Assembly (NCBI GenBank): GCA_016744475.1 | Contig: JADGEH010000023.1 | Coordinates: forward strand, 1-56,039 | Direction of reading: 5' to 3' | Source of the DNA: Thiotrichales bacterium | Lineage (GTDB): Bacteria > Pseudomonadota > Gammaproteobacteria > Beggiatoales > Beggiatoaceae | Length of the DNA: 56,039 bases | Shown: one piece after another, positions 41,290 to 49,723 of the stretch | Layout: every line of letters starts with the position of its first letter | Position numbering within the stretch: the stretch's first letter is position 1 | Notes under the pieces: model-generated | What the model was told of the DNA's origin: nothing | The model's input: only the letters and a program-made list of their open reading frames with translations | The model's database searches: none | Made by a program: the position numbers and the translations under genes

Positions 41290-43035
41290 ATGAGTGAAAT
41301 TATTATCGGTATTGATTTAGGTACCACTAATTCAGAAGTGGCCGTGGTACAAGACGGTCAATTAACGGTTATAAAAGATCAAGGTAGTGCATTGCTACCC
41401 TCTTTTGTAGGTTTAAGTGATAATAATGAGATTCTAGTCGGCGAGACGGCTAAGAACCAATATGCAGCGTATCCAGAAAGAACCATTAAATCCATTAAGC
41501 GCAGCATGGGAGAAGATGTGCAAGTGGTGATGGGAGAACAAAGCTATACACCACAAGAAATCTCTGCGGTCATATTGAAACGCTTAAAAGCCATTGCCGA
41601 ACAACACCTAGGCCATTCTGTTACTAAAGCGGTGATTACTGTCCCTGCTTATTTTTCTGATACTCAACGTCAAGCTACCCGCGAAGCAGGAGACATTGCA
41701 GGGCTTGAAGTCGTGCGCATGATTAATGAACCAACAGCCGCCGCATTGTCTTATGAAAGTGATCAAAAAACCCATCGACGAGTGATGGTGTATGACTTAG
41801 GGGGCGGCACCTTTGATGTTTCCGTAGTGAATATTGAAAATGATGTGGTAGAAGTCATATCTAGCCACGGTAACAATCATTTAGGCGGAGATGATTTTGA
41901 TCAAAAAATTATTGATTTTTTAGTCGATCACCTGAAAGAAAAACAAGGCATAGACGTTGAATCGTCGAGTAAAACAATGGCACGTTTAGTACGTGCAGCA
42001 GAAATAGCTAAACGGACTTTATCTGATCAACCTTTTGCACATATTGAAGAGGAATATATTGCAGAAAAAGATGGACAACCGATTCATCTCTCAATAGAAC
42101 TAGACCGCAAAAATTTTGAAGCAATGATTGAAGACTATATTGAAGACACTTTAGAGTCGGTACATATTGCACTCAGTGATGCTCAACTCACAGCTTCTGA
42201 CATCGACAAAATCTTATTGGTAGGAGGCAGCACCCGCGTGCCTTTGGTGCGCGAATGTTTACAGAAAAAATTTGGCATGGAACCGCATAGCGAAGTCCAT
42301 CCCGATCTATGTGTCGCCATGGGTGCCGCCATTCAAGCCGCCATGATTGGCGGAGCCAAAGTCTCTACCGTGCTGGTCGATGTGACCCCTTACACCTATG
42401 GCACCAGCGCTATTGGACACATCAATGGTGAATACACGCCTTTCATGTATTGCCCGATTATTCACAAAAACACGCCTTTACCCGTCAGTAAAAGCGAAGT
42501 CTTTGCCACTTCTTCTGACGGTCAGGAAGTAGCGGAAATCAATATCTACCAAGGTGAAGACCCCGATGCTTTGAACAATATCGAAATCGGTAAGTTCACC
42601 GTAGAAGGTTTAAAAGATGTTGAAGCTGGAAACCGTATTGTCATTAGTTTGAACTTAGATTTAAACGGCGTATTGAATGTTTCGGCTAAAGAAAAAGATA
42701 CCGGGCTAGAAAAAACCATCACCATTGAAAATGTGATTTCTCGTTTTGAGGAAGCACAATTAGATACCGCACGCGACCGCATTGATGCCTTTTTTGCTAT
42801 TAATGCAGATGAAGATGCATCAGACATCGCCCCCACAGGAAAAGATGAACATCATGAAGCGCGTAGCTTAATTGAAAAAGCCCAAGGTATGCTGGAGAAA
42901 GCCAATAATGAAGATCGTGAAGACATGGTGAATATTATTGAAGCGCTGAATGCAGCTATTGAGGCAGAAGATACTCAGAAAATAGCCGAAAATGTCGAAC
43001 AATTATCTGACATTTTGTATTACTTGGAGAACTAA
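41290..43035 (+). CDS. Hsp70-family chaperone (second DnaK-like protein, short lid)
   Basis: The 581 residues carry the complete actin-like ATPase: GIDLGTTNSEVAVV (7-20), AVITVPAYFSDTQRQATREAGDIAGLEVVRMINEPTAAALSY-type core, DLGGGTFDV (170-178) and LLVGGSTRVPLVREC. The substrate-binding domain and linker (VLVDVTPYTYGTS, INIYQGEDPDALNN) follow. It is about 55 residues shorter than DnaK, through a shorter loop before QEISAVILKRLK and a reduced lid without a C-terminal EEVD-like tail. It follows GrpE after an 80-base gap. It is likely a specialised paralogue acting with the cassette. Confidence 0.94.
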   Translation: MSEIIIGIDLGTTNSEVAVVQDGQLTVIKDQGSALLPSFVGLSDNNEILVGETAKNQYAAYPERTIKSIKRSMGEDVQVVMGEQSYTPQEISAVILKRLKAIAEQHLGHSVTKAVITVPAYFSDTQRQATREAGDIAGLEVVRMINEPTAAALSYESDQKTHRRVMVYDLGGGTFDVSVVNIENDVVEVISSHGNNHLGGDDFDQKIIDFLVDHLKEKQGIDVESSSKTMARLVRAAEIAKRTLSDQPFAHIEEEYIAEKDGQPIHLSIELDRKNFEAMIEDYIEDTLESVHIALSDAQLTASDIDKILLVGGSTRVPLVRECLQKKFGMEPHSEVHPDLCVAMGAAIQAAMIGGAKVSTVLVDVTPYTYGTSAIGHINGEYTPFMYCPIIHKNTPLPVSKSEVFATSSDGQEVAEINIYQGEDPDALNNIEIGKFTVEGLKDVEAGNRIVISLNLDLNGVLNVSAKEKDTGLEKTITIENVISRFEEAQLDTARDRIDAFFAINADEDASDIAPTGKDEHHEARSLIEKAQGMLEKANNEDREDMVNIIEALNAAIEAEDTQKIAENVEQLSDILYYLEN

Positions 43036-43036
43036 A

Positions 43037-43423
43037 GTGGATCGCTGTCCAGTCTGCCGCGCTCGGTTATCAGCACCTGTTTGTCGGCGCTGTGGTGCTG
43101 ACTTTTCTCAGGCAGAACAACTCTTGCTGCAAACACGAAGCATGGTACTCGAATCGCTGCATTTATGGCAGCAAGGATATTTTGAAACTGCCGCTCAGTT
43201 ATTGCACAAGAGTTTGCTTCATAAGCATGAAAAAGTGCTAGAGCACTTGTTGAATGCTTGGTTGCAACAGCTTTTACAACAAGCCATCCAGCACTTAAAG
43301 CATGATTGTAGAGCAGAATCAGAACATCTATGCCAATCTATTTTGGCAATTAAGTACATTCCTCTGGTAGCTCAATTACAAGCTTTCTTGGCTGGACATG
43401 ATAAACTACAAAGAAAAGCATGA
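43037..43423 (+). CDS. Zinc-ribbon protein closing the Hsp70 cassette
   Basis: GTG at 43037 follows the Hsp70 stop by one base, with GGAGA 6 bases before it. The 128 residues start DRCPVCRARLSAPVCRRCGADFS, a four-Cys zinc ribbon (Cys4, 7, 16, 19), followed by a Gln/His/Leu-rich helical region (about 25-125). The open frame extends upstream to 42992 inside the Hsp70 gene, but that start has no SD. The family is not recognised. Tight coupling suggests a cofactor or targeting subunit for the chaperone. Confidence 0.75.
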   Translation: MDRCPVCRARLSAPVCRRCGADFSQAEQLLLQTRSMVLESLHLWQQGYFETAAQLLHKSLLHKHEKVLEHLLNAWLQQLLQQAIQHLKHDCRAESEHLCQSILAIKYIPLVAQLQAFLAGHDKLQRKA

Positions 43424-43465
43424 AAAGATGCGCTTTTCTATCGCTGAACGCATCCTACATTTTTC

Positions 43466-44095
43466 TTAATACGACAGACTAGGGGCTTGATGCAGATAGT
43501 GGTCATCGACTAATTGCTTTAGCATGAAATCAGCAACATCGGCGCGTGAAATTTTCATTGTCAGTGTTTGCTGATTCGTTGTAAAACCCTGCCAATAAAT
43601 ACCCTGTTGTTTTCCATCAGTCAAAGCGGCTGGACGCGCGATAGTCCAGTTCAATGAACTCTCTCTAATATAACTTTCTTGAAGTTCATGATCGGCATAC
43701 ACATGACGAAGTATGAGTGGAAATATGAGATATTTGTAATGAAAGGGCAGCAATGCATGACTATCTCCACAACCTAATCCCGATTCACAAATAAAACGAC
43801 TGACTCCCACTGTTTCCATCGCCAAAATAATGTTTTTTGTACCCTTGGCTCTGAGTTTTTGTCGATTTGTGGCGGGCATACCTAGCGCACATAACACCGC
43901 CTCTTGTCCTTGAATGGCTTGCTCCACCGCAGCCTTATCCAGTACATCGCCTTTGATGAGGCTTAGGTTTTGATGTTTTAACGGGAATTTTTCTGGTGTG
44001 CGAGCGAATGCAGTGACTTCGTGTCCTTTTTCAAGGGCTTGAGTCGCAATCTCAATGCCCGTACCGCCAGTGGCTCCAAAAATAATCAATTTCAT
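43466..44095 (-). CDS. NAD(P)-binding SDR-like protein (atypical, NmrA/YwnB type)
   Basis: The 209 residues begin LIIFGATGGTGIEIATQAL, the Rossmann glycine motif of atypical SDRs. NLSLIKGDVLDKAAVEQAIQGQEAVLCALG and LNWTIARPAALTDG follow, as in NAD(P)H-binding flavin-reductase-like proteins. AAGGAG precedes the ATG. It is divergent from a TetR gene 203 bases away, its likely regulator. Substrate is unknown. Confidence 0.9.
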   Translation of the reverse strand: MKLIIFGATGGTGIEIATQALEKGHEVTAFARTPEKFPLKHQNLSLIKGDVLDKAAVEQAIQGQEAVLCALGMPATNRQKLRAKGTKNIILAMETVGVSRFICESGLGCGDSHALLPFHYKYLIFPLILRHVYADHELQESYIRESSLNWTIARPAALTDGKQQGIYWQGFTTNQQTLTMKISRADVADFMLKQLVDDHYLHQAPSLSY

Positions 44096-44298
44096 CTGAG
44101 TGCTCCTTGTTCATAAAAAATTGAGTCCTAAGACCCCGTTTGTTAGCCTGTCTTAAAATAGGTTTAAATCATTAACACGCTGATATTAAATAATAAAAAT
44201 ATTTTCTATCTCATCAGATGTTAAATAAAACATCGTATTCAACAGGCTTTACATGCTGTCAATTTACAGTGTGTAAAGCCTAGACTGGGATTGACACT

Positions 44299-44883
44299 AT
44301 GTCAAGTCAACATTCAGATACTCGTACACAGATTCTTCAAGCCACTTGGCAACTGATGGAGCAACACTTAGGTCAACCGATAAAAATGGGGGATGTGGCT
44401 AAAGCCGTCGGTATTTCACGGCAAGCGGTCTATCTCCACTTTAAGTCGCGTACCGAGTTAATGATTGCCACTTCAAATTATGTTGATGAAATAAAAGGTC
44501 TTAATGAACGTTTAAACATATATAAAAAAGCCACAACGGGTGTGGAACGCTTGGAAGCTTGCGTTGAAGTGTGGGGGCACTATATCCCTGAGATTTATGG
44601 ATTAGCAAAAGCATTATTAGCGACCCGTGATACAGATGAAGCCACTGCCGCTGCATGGAATAACAACATGCATTGCTTGCGCGATCTATGTCAGGAGATT
44701 GTTGAAACGCTTAAACAAGAAGGATTGTTAAATTCAGCCTGGTCTCCAGAAGAGGCGACTGAAATCTTTTGGACAATGATGTCAATTCATCATTGGGAAC
44801 AACTCACTGTGGAGTGTGCTTGGTCAAATCAACAGTATATTGATAAAATGACTGTGATGTTGAAAAAAATGCTCATTAAATAG
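44299..44883 (+). CDS. TetR-family transcriptional regulator
   Basis: The 194 residues have the N-terminal TetR HTH (about 10-55; IKMGDVAKAVGISRQAVYLHFKSRTELM) and an all-helical ligand domain. It probably represses the divergent SDR gene and/or itself; the intervening 44096-44298 region is AT-rich and holds a dyad-like ACACTGTAAA/TTTACAGTGT pair near 44250-44280. The TPR gene starts 12 bases downstream. Confidence 0.92.
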   Translation: MSSQHSDTRTQILQATWQLMEQHLGQPIKMGDVAKAVGISRQAVYLHFKSRTELMIATSNYVDEIKGLNERLNIYKKATTGVERLEACVEVWGHYIPEIYGLAKALLATRDTDEATAAAWNNNMHCLRDLCQEIVETLKQEGLLNSAWSPEEATEIFWTMMSIHHWEQLTVECAWSNQQYIDKMTVMLKKMLIK

Positions 44884-44895
44884 GAGAATCAGTCG

Positions 44896-46464
44896 ATGAC
44901 CGTCTTTATTTACCCATCCCCTTTGTCTATTGAACAATGGACATCCCGCATCATGTCTCATCATTATCTCAAACTGCACCATTTTTGCTGTTTAGCATTA
45001 GGCGTTATTTTTTTAGTTGCTCATATGCAAAGTGTAATGGCTGAAGCGAATACACAAGCCTATCCTAAAAGTCTAACTGTCAAATTAAGAACACTTTTAG
45101 AGGAAAAACAATTTGACACCTTAAATAAATTATTGCATGAATATCAGCTTAAGACTGAAGCTGATATTTCAAATGAGGAAAACCTTTTTACGGCCTATGG
45201 TGCGTTTAGCATTAATGACTTTTCTTTTGCTAAGTTTTTCAATGCTTGGGTCAGTAAAACACCTCAGCAGTATCAAGCTTATTTAGCCAGGGCTAACTAC
45301 TACTACCAGTTAGGCTGGATGAGTCGTGGTACTAAATGGAGTAGTGAGACACCTAAAGAAAATATAGAAAAAATGAATCATTATTTTAATAAAGCTAAAA
45401 AAGATATTAAACGTGCCATGCAATTAAATAAAAACTCCATGATAGGGTATGGTTTATTTATTCTCATCAGCAAGACTCAAGGTAAAAATAAAAAAGCTAC
45501 AGATGCGATGAATATTGCTTTAGATATTAATCCATCCTCTTACAAAATACGAAAATATTATTTAGGCCAGCTCACTCCTCGTTGGGGCGGTTCATACGAG
45601 GAAATGTTGGTTTTTGCGCAATCTCAATCTCATGTCACTGATAATCCTCGGATCAAAATGTTGGAAGGTTTTGTGTATTCCGCTATTGGTGATGACTATG
45701 CAACTAACCGTCAATATAACAAAGCTGAGGAATTTTATACTCAAGCACTCACTTATGGTCGTAATTATCAATTCTTATATCTTCGAGGAAAAAATTATTT
45801 TGAACAAGAAAAATATCCAGAATCTCTTAAAGATTTAAGCGCAGCGATTGATCGGTTTTCTGAATCAAGCAGCTATTATTATTGGCGCTCAAAGGTATAC
45901 ACTGAACTTGGAGAGTACATTAAGGCTTTGACCGATATAGAAAGAGCAGCTTTGCTAGAACTCAATGATGAGTACATTCAAAATCAAAAGAAATTTTTAT
46001 CTTATCAATTTAGTCGTCAAGGTTATGATTTACACAAAGATCAAAAAAATGATGAGGCTATTAAACTCTATACTTATGCGATTCGATTGACACCAGAAGA
46101 CAGCTCGCTGTATTTTAGTAGAGGCACTTTTTTTGCTGAACAACATCTGCTTGATGCAGCACTTAAAGACGTGAAAATGGCTATTCAATTAGACCCTGAT
46201 GAGATCAAGTTTTATAGATACCTTGATTGGATATTAATGCAGAGTAAAGATTGGGAACAAATTATTCGTTATTGGAATCAATATATTGAACGTCACCCGA
46301 AAAATAGTAAAGCTTATCTTGAACGCGGAGGTGCTTATTATCATAAACGCGATATGAAGTCTGCACTAAAAGATGCAAAGAAAGCCTCTGATTTAGGTCA
46401 TCCTGAAGGTACTCGTCTTTACAAGCGACTTAAGAGAAATATGGAATTAGATTCAATAAAATAA
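44896..46464 (+). CDS. Secreted or membrane-tethered TPR protein
   Basis: The 522 residues have an internal signal-like hydrophobic stretch (about 28-50, ending QSVMAEANT) after a 19-residue leader, then multiple TPRs (EAFYTQALTYGRNYQFLYLRG-like and DPDEIKFYRYLDW). TAGGAGA lies 7-8 bases before the first ATG, so I keep 44896; Met20 at 44953 would give a conventional signal peptide but has a weak SD. It is coupled to tetR (12-base gap). Function is unknown. Confidence 0.8.
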   Translation: MTVFIYPSPLSIEQWTSRIMSHHYLKLHHFCCLALGVIFLVAHMQSVMAEANTQAYPKSLTVKLRTLLEEKQFDTLNKLLHEYQLKTEADISNEENLFTAYGAFSINDFSFAKFFNAWVSKTPQQYQAYLARANYYYQLGWMSRGTKWSSETPKENIEKMNHYFNKAKKDIKRAMQLNKNSMIGYGLFILISKTQGKNKKATDAMNIALDINPSSYKIRKYYLGQLTPRWGGSYEEMLVFAQSQSHVTDNPRIKMLEGFVYSAIGDDYATNRQYNKAEEFYTQALTYGRNYQFLYLRGKNYFEQEKYPESLKDLSAAIDRFSESSSYYYWRSKVYTELGEYIKALTDIERAALLELNDEYIQNQKKFLSYQFSRQGYDLHKDQKNDEAIKLYTYAIRLTPEDSSLYFSRGTFFAEQHLLDAALKDVKMAIQLDPDEIKFYRYLDWILMQSKDWEQIIRYWNQYIERHPKNSKAYLERGGAYYHKRDMKSALKDAKKASDLGHPEGTRLYKRLKRNMELDSIK

Positions 46465-46503
46465 ACTCTTCGATATATTCAATCCCTTATTTGTTTTAAG
46501 CAT

Positions 46504-46533
46504 AAAAAAACCGACATAAATGTCGGTTTTTTT
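46504..46533. terminator. Bidirectional rho-independent terminator, first copy
   Basis: CCGACA/TGTCGG stem with flanking A7 and T7 runs. It is followed by sequence duplicated from 49699 onward, so terminator plus hdrB tail are one repeated block. Confidence 0.88.
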
Positions 46534-46558
46534 ATATTTAAGGCATTCAAATAAAAGC

Positions 46559-46603
46559 TTATTTCTTGGCCATTTCTTCCAATGTCTTAGCTTTATAATG
46601 CCC
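46559..46603 (-). pseudogene. Remnant of the 3' end of an hdrB copy
   Basis: The minus strand reads GHYKAKTLEEMAKK then stop, matching the last residues of the intact hdrB (VIKAKKLEEIAKK). The DNA around it, terminator included, aligns with 49669-49768 in the same orientation. Upstream of Gly the match is lost. Confidence 0.75.
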
Positions 46604-46641
46604 CTGTTCAGTGAGAAGTCTTTAACACTTTATAGACGCAC

Positions 46642-47844
46642 TTAATCAGAGCCACTGTATTGGCTGGTTATTTTTCCTAAACCATTTGTTCTTTGCAGGC
46701 GCTCAGCTATCCACATATCCATTTGCAAATCAATAAAGCCATATATTTTGAGTGATTCACCTATACGTAACTGAGCAAAACTAAAGGGTGCATCAGGATT
46801 ATGCGGATCAACAAATAAGGCGGTGGTGGGTACCTGGATCAGTTGTCCTGCACTCCACAATTGACGTTGTTCTATATCAATAGCATCTAAGGTGACATTT
46901 AATCGCGTTTGACCCGAAGCTGTACGTTGACTGGATTGCCCCATAAAGGTCAAATCACTGATTTGAAAAACGCCTGCATTATCCATCTGCCCACGGCTAA
47001 TGACTTCAGCACCTTTGTATAAATCATCAGACATGCCTAATTCAAAAGAAGTGTTGCTCGTTATAGAAGCCGCTTGAAAAGCAATATCAAAATCATAAGG
47101 ACTGACAAAACGAGTAATATGACCGCGTAAGTTTTTTAATGAGGCATTCATAGGCTCGATGAATTGCCATTGGGAAGCTATTAAGCGATCTTTTTCTAAA
47201 TGACCACTCAGGTATAAGCGTTGCCCCTTCAATGGCATTAAGTCATTTAGCAAATGATAATCAACGGTTAAACCTCCACAATGAAACTCAAAGGTTTCTG
47301 TATTTAGATGCTGTACTCGTCCTTGAATGGACACTAAATCTTGATCGCTTGAATTATCAATTCGGGTAGCTAACCAGATACCGTCTTCAATGGGTAATCC
47401 ACTGACTCGAATAACATCGCCTACAGCCATCCCAGCTAATCCTTCAACGGGATAAAAGACAGTACGTTCATCTATGTTGACTTGTTGTAGAGCTACTGTT
47501 AAGTGCTGCTGTTCTAAATCAATATGGGTGATAGAGCCGCTTACTGATTCAGTAAATTCAATTCGTTGAGCATGATCACTATTGATGGGGTGAGTTAATG
47601 AAATCATCATTCCCAGGCGTAATTGTTCAAGGGACACTTCTTTTCCATTCATGAAGACAGAGACATCTTCTGTTGTATAGCGGCGACCGTTTACATAAAC
47701 ACTGCCAAAAGCACTGATAGAACCATTGGTTATTCCTGTTCCTCCTATCCCGCCTTCGGCGATATCAGTGAGGTCTCCACCACCACAGCCATTCAGTAAT
47801 AGTAATATCATCACGCTAAAAAAATGGGGCTTTTTCATGCTCAT
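46642..47844 (-). CDS. DUF5666 lipoprotein
   Basis: The 400 residues begin with a lipoprotein signal (ILLLLNGC, then GGGDLTDIAEGGIGGTGI). They continue as tandem beta-rich units typical of DUF5666 (GSISAFGSVYVNGRRYTTEDV, SVSGSITHIDLEQQHLTV, VSIQGRVQHLNTETFEF). It is predicted to be an envelope beta-barrel-like repeat protein. The start overlaps the DUF6502 stop (ATGA), so the two are coupled. Function is unknown. Confidence 0.85.
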   Translation of the reverse strand: MSMKKPHFFSVMILLLLNGCGGGDLTDIAEGGIGGTGITNGSISAFGSVYVNGRRYTTEDVSVFMNGKEVSLEQLRLGMMISLTHPINSDHAQRIEFTESVSGSITHIDLEQQHLTVALQQVNIDERTVFYPVEGLAGMAVGDVIRVSGLPIEDGIWLATRIDNSSDQDLVSIQGRVQHLNTETFEFHCGGLTVDYHLLNDLMPLKGQRLYLSGHLEKDRLIASQWQFIEPMNASLKNLRGHITRFVSPYDFDIAFQAASITSNTSFELGMSDDLYKGAEVISRGQMDNAGVFQISDLTFMGQSSQRTASGQTRLNVTLDAIDIEQRQLWSAGQLIQVPTTALFVDPHNPDAPFSFAQLRIGESLKIYGFIDLQMDMWIAERLQRTNGLGKITSQYSGSD

Positions 47845-48659
47845 TTGTCCTCTGTATCCTTTTCAAAAAAATACACGCCTACTCCAGCATATTTACGACC
47901 ACTACCTGAAATATTTGAATTGTTATCTCGATCTTGTTGATTAAGCCAAGTATTGAGTTCTTCTAATAAACGTTGCCCATGTTGAGCGGCTAATGTGCGC
48001 AATACAGGAATCGCTTCTTCTGGAAGATTATCGTAGGCCACTTTGCGTTGAAAATAGCTGTCTCCAGGAGAACAATCCAAATTATGCTCTAATGTTTCTA
48101 ATAACAACGTTGTATCCATACCTAAAATACTCAACTTATCGGTTTCACTGGTATTGGGTACATAAGCGCGTTGCAATAACTTTAGGCGGGCATCGGGTAA
48201 TTGTTCAACGGCTCCAACGCGAAGAAGTTCATCTAAAACGGCTCGCACAGGAATATCTCCTCCATAACAATGCACCAAGCCTGTCAATGTAGCTCCTTCA
48301 CCTTCTAAAGGTAAGATCATAGGGCTGCCCCAACCGTCCAAATAAGCACGATCCTGAATCCATCCGCTAATCACCCGCGCCGCTCGGTTATAACGCGCCA
48401 CACTGTCGGTATTCAGCGGTGCGACATCATCTCGAATCTGTTTAACCTCCTTGCGAGTCAAGCCTGTTAAGACTGAAATTCTGGAGTCTGTTTGTTTTTT
48501 TCCTGGCAAGGCGAAATCTCGTTGAGCAGTTTCCACATAAGCACGTTTAATCAGGTCAATTAAGCTCCCACAGGGAATCCCGTAACGTAACAAAATGCGC
48601 GTGAGTGGCTGCAATAAGCGATACATGGCCGCTAATAAAGTGGATTGGGTGTCATTCAT
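47841..48659 (-). CDS. DUF6502 family protein
   Basis: From ATG at 48657-48659 the protein has 272 residues: NDTQSTLLAAMYRLLQPLTRILLRYGIPCGSLIDLIKRAY, then DFALPGKKQTDSRISVLTGLTRKEVKQIRDD, an HTH-like opening typical of DUF6502. GGGAAGG lies 4 bases before this start. The frame runs upstream to 48806 through a Leu/Ile-rich non-family stretch that I consider untranslated. It pairs with DUF5666 and is divergent from DUF2202. A regulator role is plausible but unproven. Confidence 0.83.
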   Translation of the reverse strand: MNDTQSTLLAAMYRLLQPLTRILLRYGIPCGSLIDLIKRAYVETAQRDFALPGKKQTDSRISVLTGLTRKEVKQIRDDVAPLNTDSVARYNRAARVISGWIQDRAYLDGWGSPMILPLEGEGATLTGLVHCYGGDIPVRAVLDELLRVGAVEQLPDARLKLLQRAYVPNTSETDKLSILGMDTTLLLETLEHNLDCSPGDSYFQRKVAYDNLPEEAIPVLRTLAAQHGQRLLEELNTWLNQQDRDNNSNISGSGRKYAGVGVYFFEKDTEDK

Positions 48660-48837
48660 CATGCCTTCCCTATTTGGTATAAAAAAAACAATTTTAGAGT
48701 AGCTATTATCTTTAACAATAGCATTTATTTGTAAACCTTTATGAGAAAAAATAGCATGAAAAATAATTTGGTCTTTTTTTACCAAAGAGTCTATACTCTG
48801 TATCACTTAGACTAAATCCATTCTCAAGGAGAACACC

Positions 48838-49632
48838 ATGAATGCTCACTTAAAACCTTTAGTCATCTCATTAGCAATGGCACTGAGCTTTAATGTCATG
48901 CCTGCGAGCGCAGGCAACGGCCCTGGCAACAATGCGGGCATGACGTGTATCAGCGTCCCCGCAGGTGCGCAAATCAGTGAATCTGAAGCCGCTTCTTTAA
49001 GTTTTATGCGTGAAGAAGAAAAATTAGCGCGGGATGTTTATCAAAATCTATATGCTCAATGGCAAGATGTAGTCTTTAATAATATTGCCACCTCGGAACA
49101 AACCCATATGGATCAAATCAAATGCTTGTTAGACGGTTATGGTTTACCTGATTCAGCATTGGATGAAGTGGGGCGTTTTAATAACAGTGACTTACAGACA
49201 TTGTATGATAGCTTAATAGAACGAGGACAGACTTCTCTGATAGAAGCATTGCGCGTTGGTGGTTTGATTGAAGAAGTGGATATTAAAGATTTACAGCAGG
49301 CCATCTCTGAAACTGAAGTAGTTGAGATTCAGATGGTGTATAACAATTTACTGAAAGGTTCAGAAAATCATTTGCGTGCCTTTACAGGTCGCTTAGAACA
49401 ATTAGGCGAGACTTATACCCCTCAACTTCTTAGTGCTGAGGCTGTTTCTGATGCATTAGCTACGGCTATTTTTGATCTCGACTCACAAACAGTGGTCATC
49501 AATGAACTGCGTATTCGTCAGAATGGACGTTTATTACCTCAAACTAACATGTATCAAGTGGAGTTACGCATGAATAGAGACGGGCAAACCTTACAGTTAA
49601 TGAAGGTTCAACGTCATAATGCGCCTCAGTAA
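48838..49632 (+). CDS. DUF2202 (ferritin-like fold) secreted protein
   Basis: The 264 residues carry a signal peptide (cut after MPASAG). The DUF2202 core follows: SLSFMREEEKLARDVYQNLYAQW, FNNIATSEQTHMDQIKCLLDGYGLPD, IQMVYNNLLKGSENHLRAFTG. The spaced Glu/His residues (EEEK, SEQTH, SENH) match a ferritin-like di-metal fold. AAGGAG precedes ATG. It is divergent from DUF6502 and ends at a terminator. Confidence 0.9.
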   Translation: MNAHLKPLVISLAMALSFNVMPASAGNGPGNNAGMTCISVPAGAQISESEAASLSFMREEEKLARDVYQNLYAQWQDVVFNNIATSEQTHMDQIKCLLDGYGLPDSALDEVGRFNNSDLQTLYDSLIERGQTSLIEALRVGGLIEEVDIKDLQQAISETEVVEIQMVYNNLLKGSENHLRAFTGRLEQLGETYTPQLLSAEAVSDALATAIFDLDSQTVVINELRIRQNGRLLPQTNMYQVELRMNRDGQTLQLMKVQRHNAPQ

Positions 49633-49668
49633 AAATCATTGAGATAAGGGCTTAAAAAAGCAGCCCAT

Positions 49669-49698
49669 AAAAAAACCGACCTAGTGGTCGGTTTTTTT
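49669..49698. terminator. Bidirectional rho-independent terminator, second copy
   Basis: AAAAAAACCGACC/GGTCGGTTTTTTT with TAGT loop lies between DUF2202 and hdrB. The loop-side stem base pairs differ from the first copy by compensatory changes (CCGACA/TGTCGG versus CCGACC/GGTCGG). Confidence 0.92.
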
Positions 49699-49723
49699 AT
49701 GCTTAAAACATTTAAATGAAATG

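Noticed and set aside
48660..48806. N-terminal extension of DUF6502 to 48806
   Set aside because: The added residues are not family-like and the start at 48659 has GGGAAGG just upstream.
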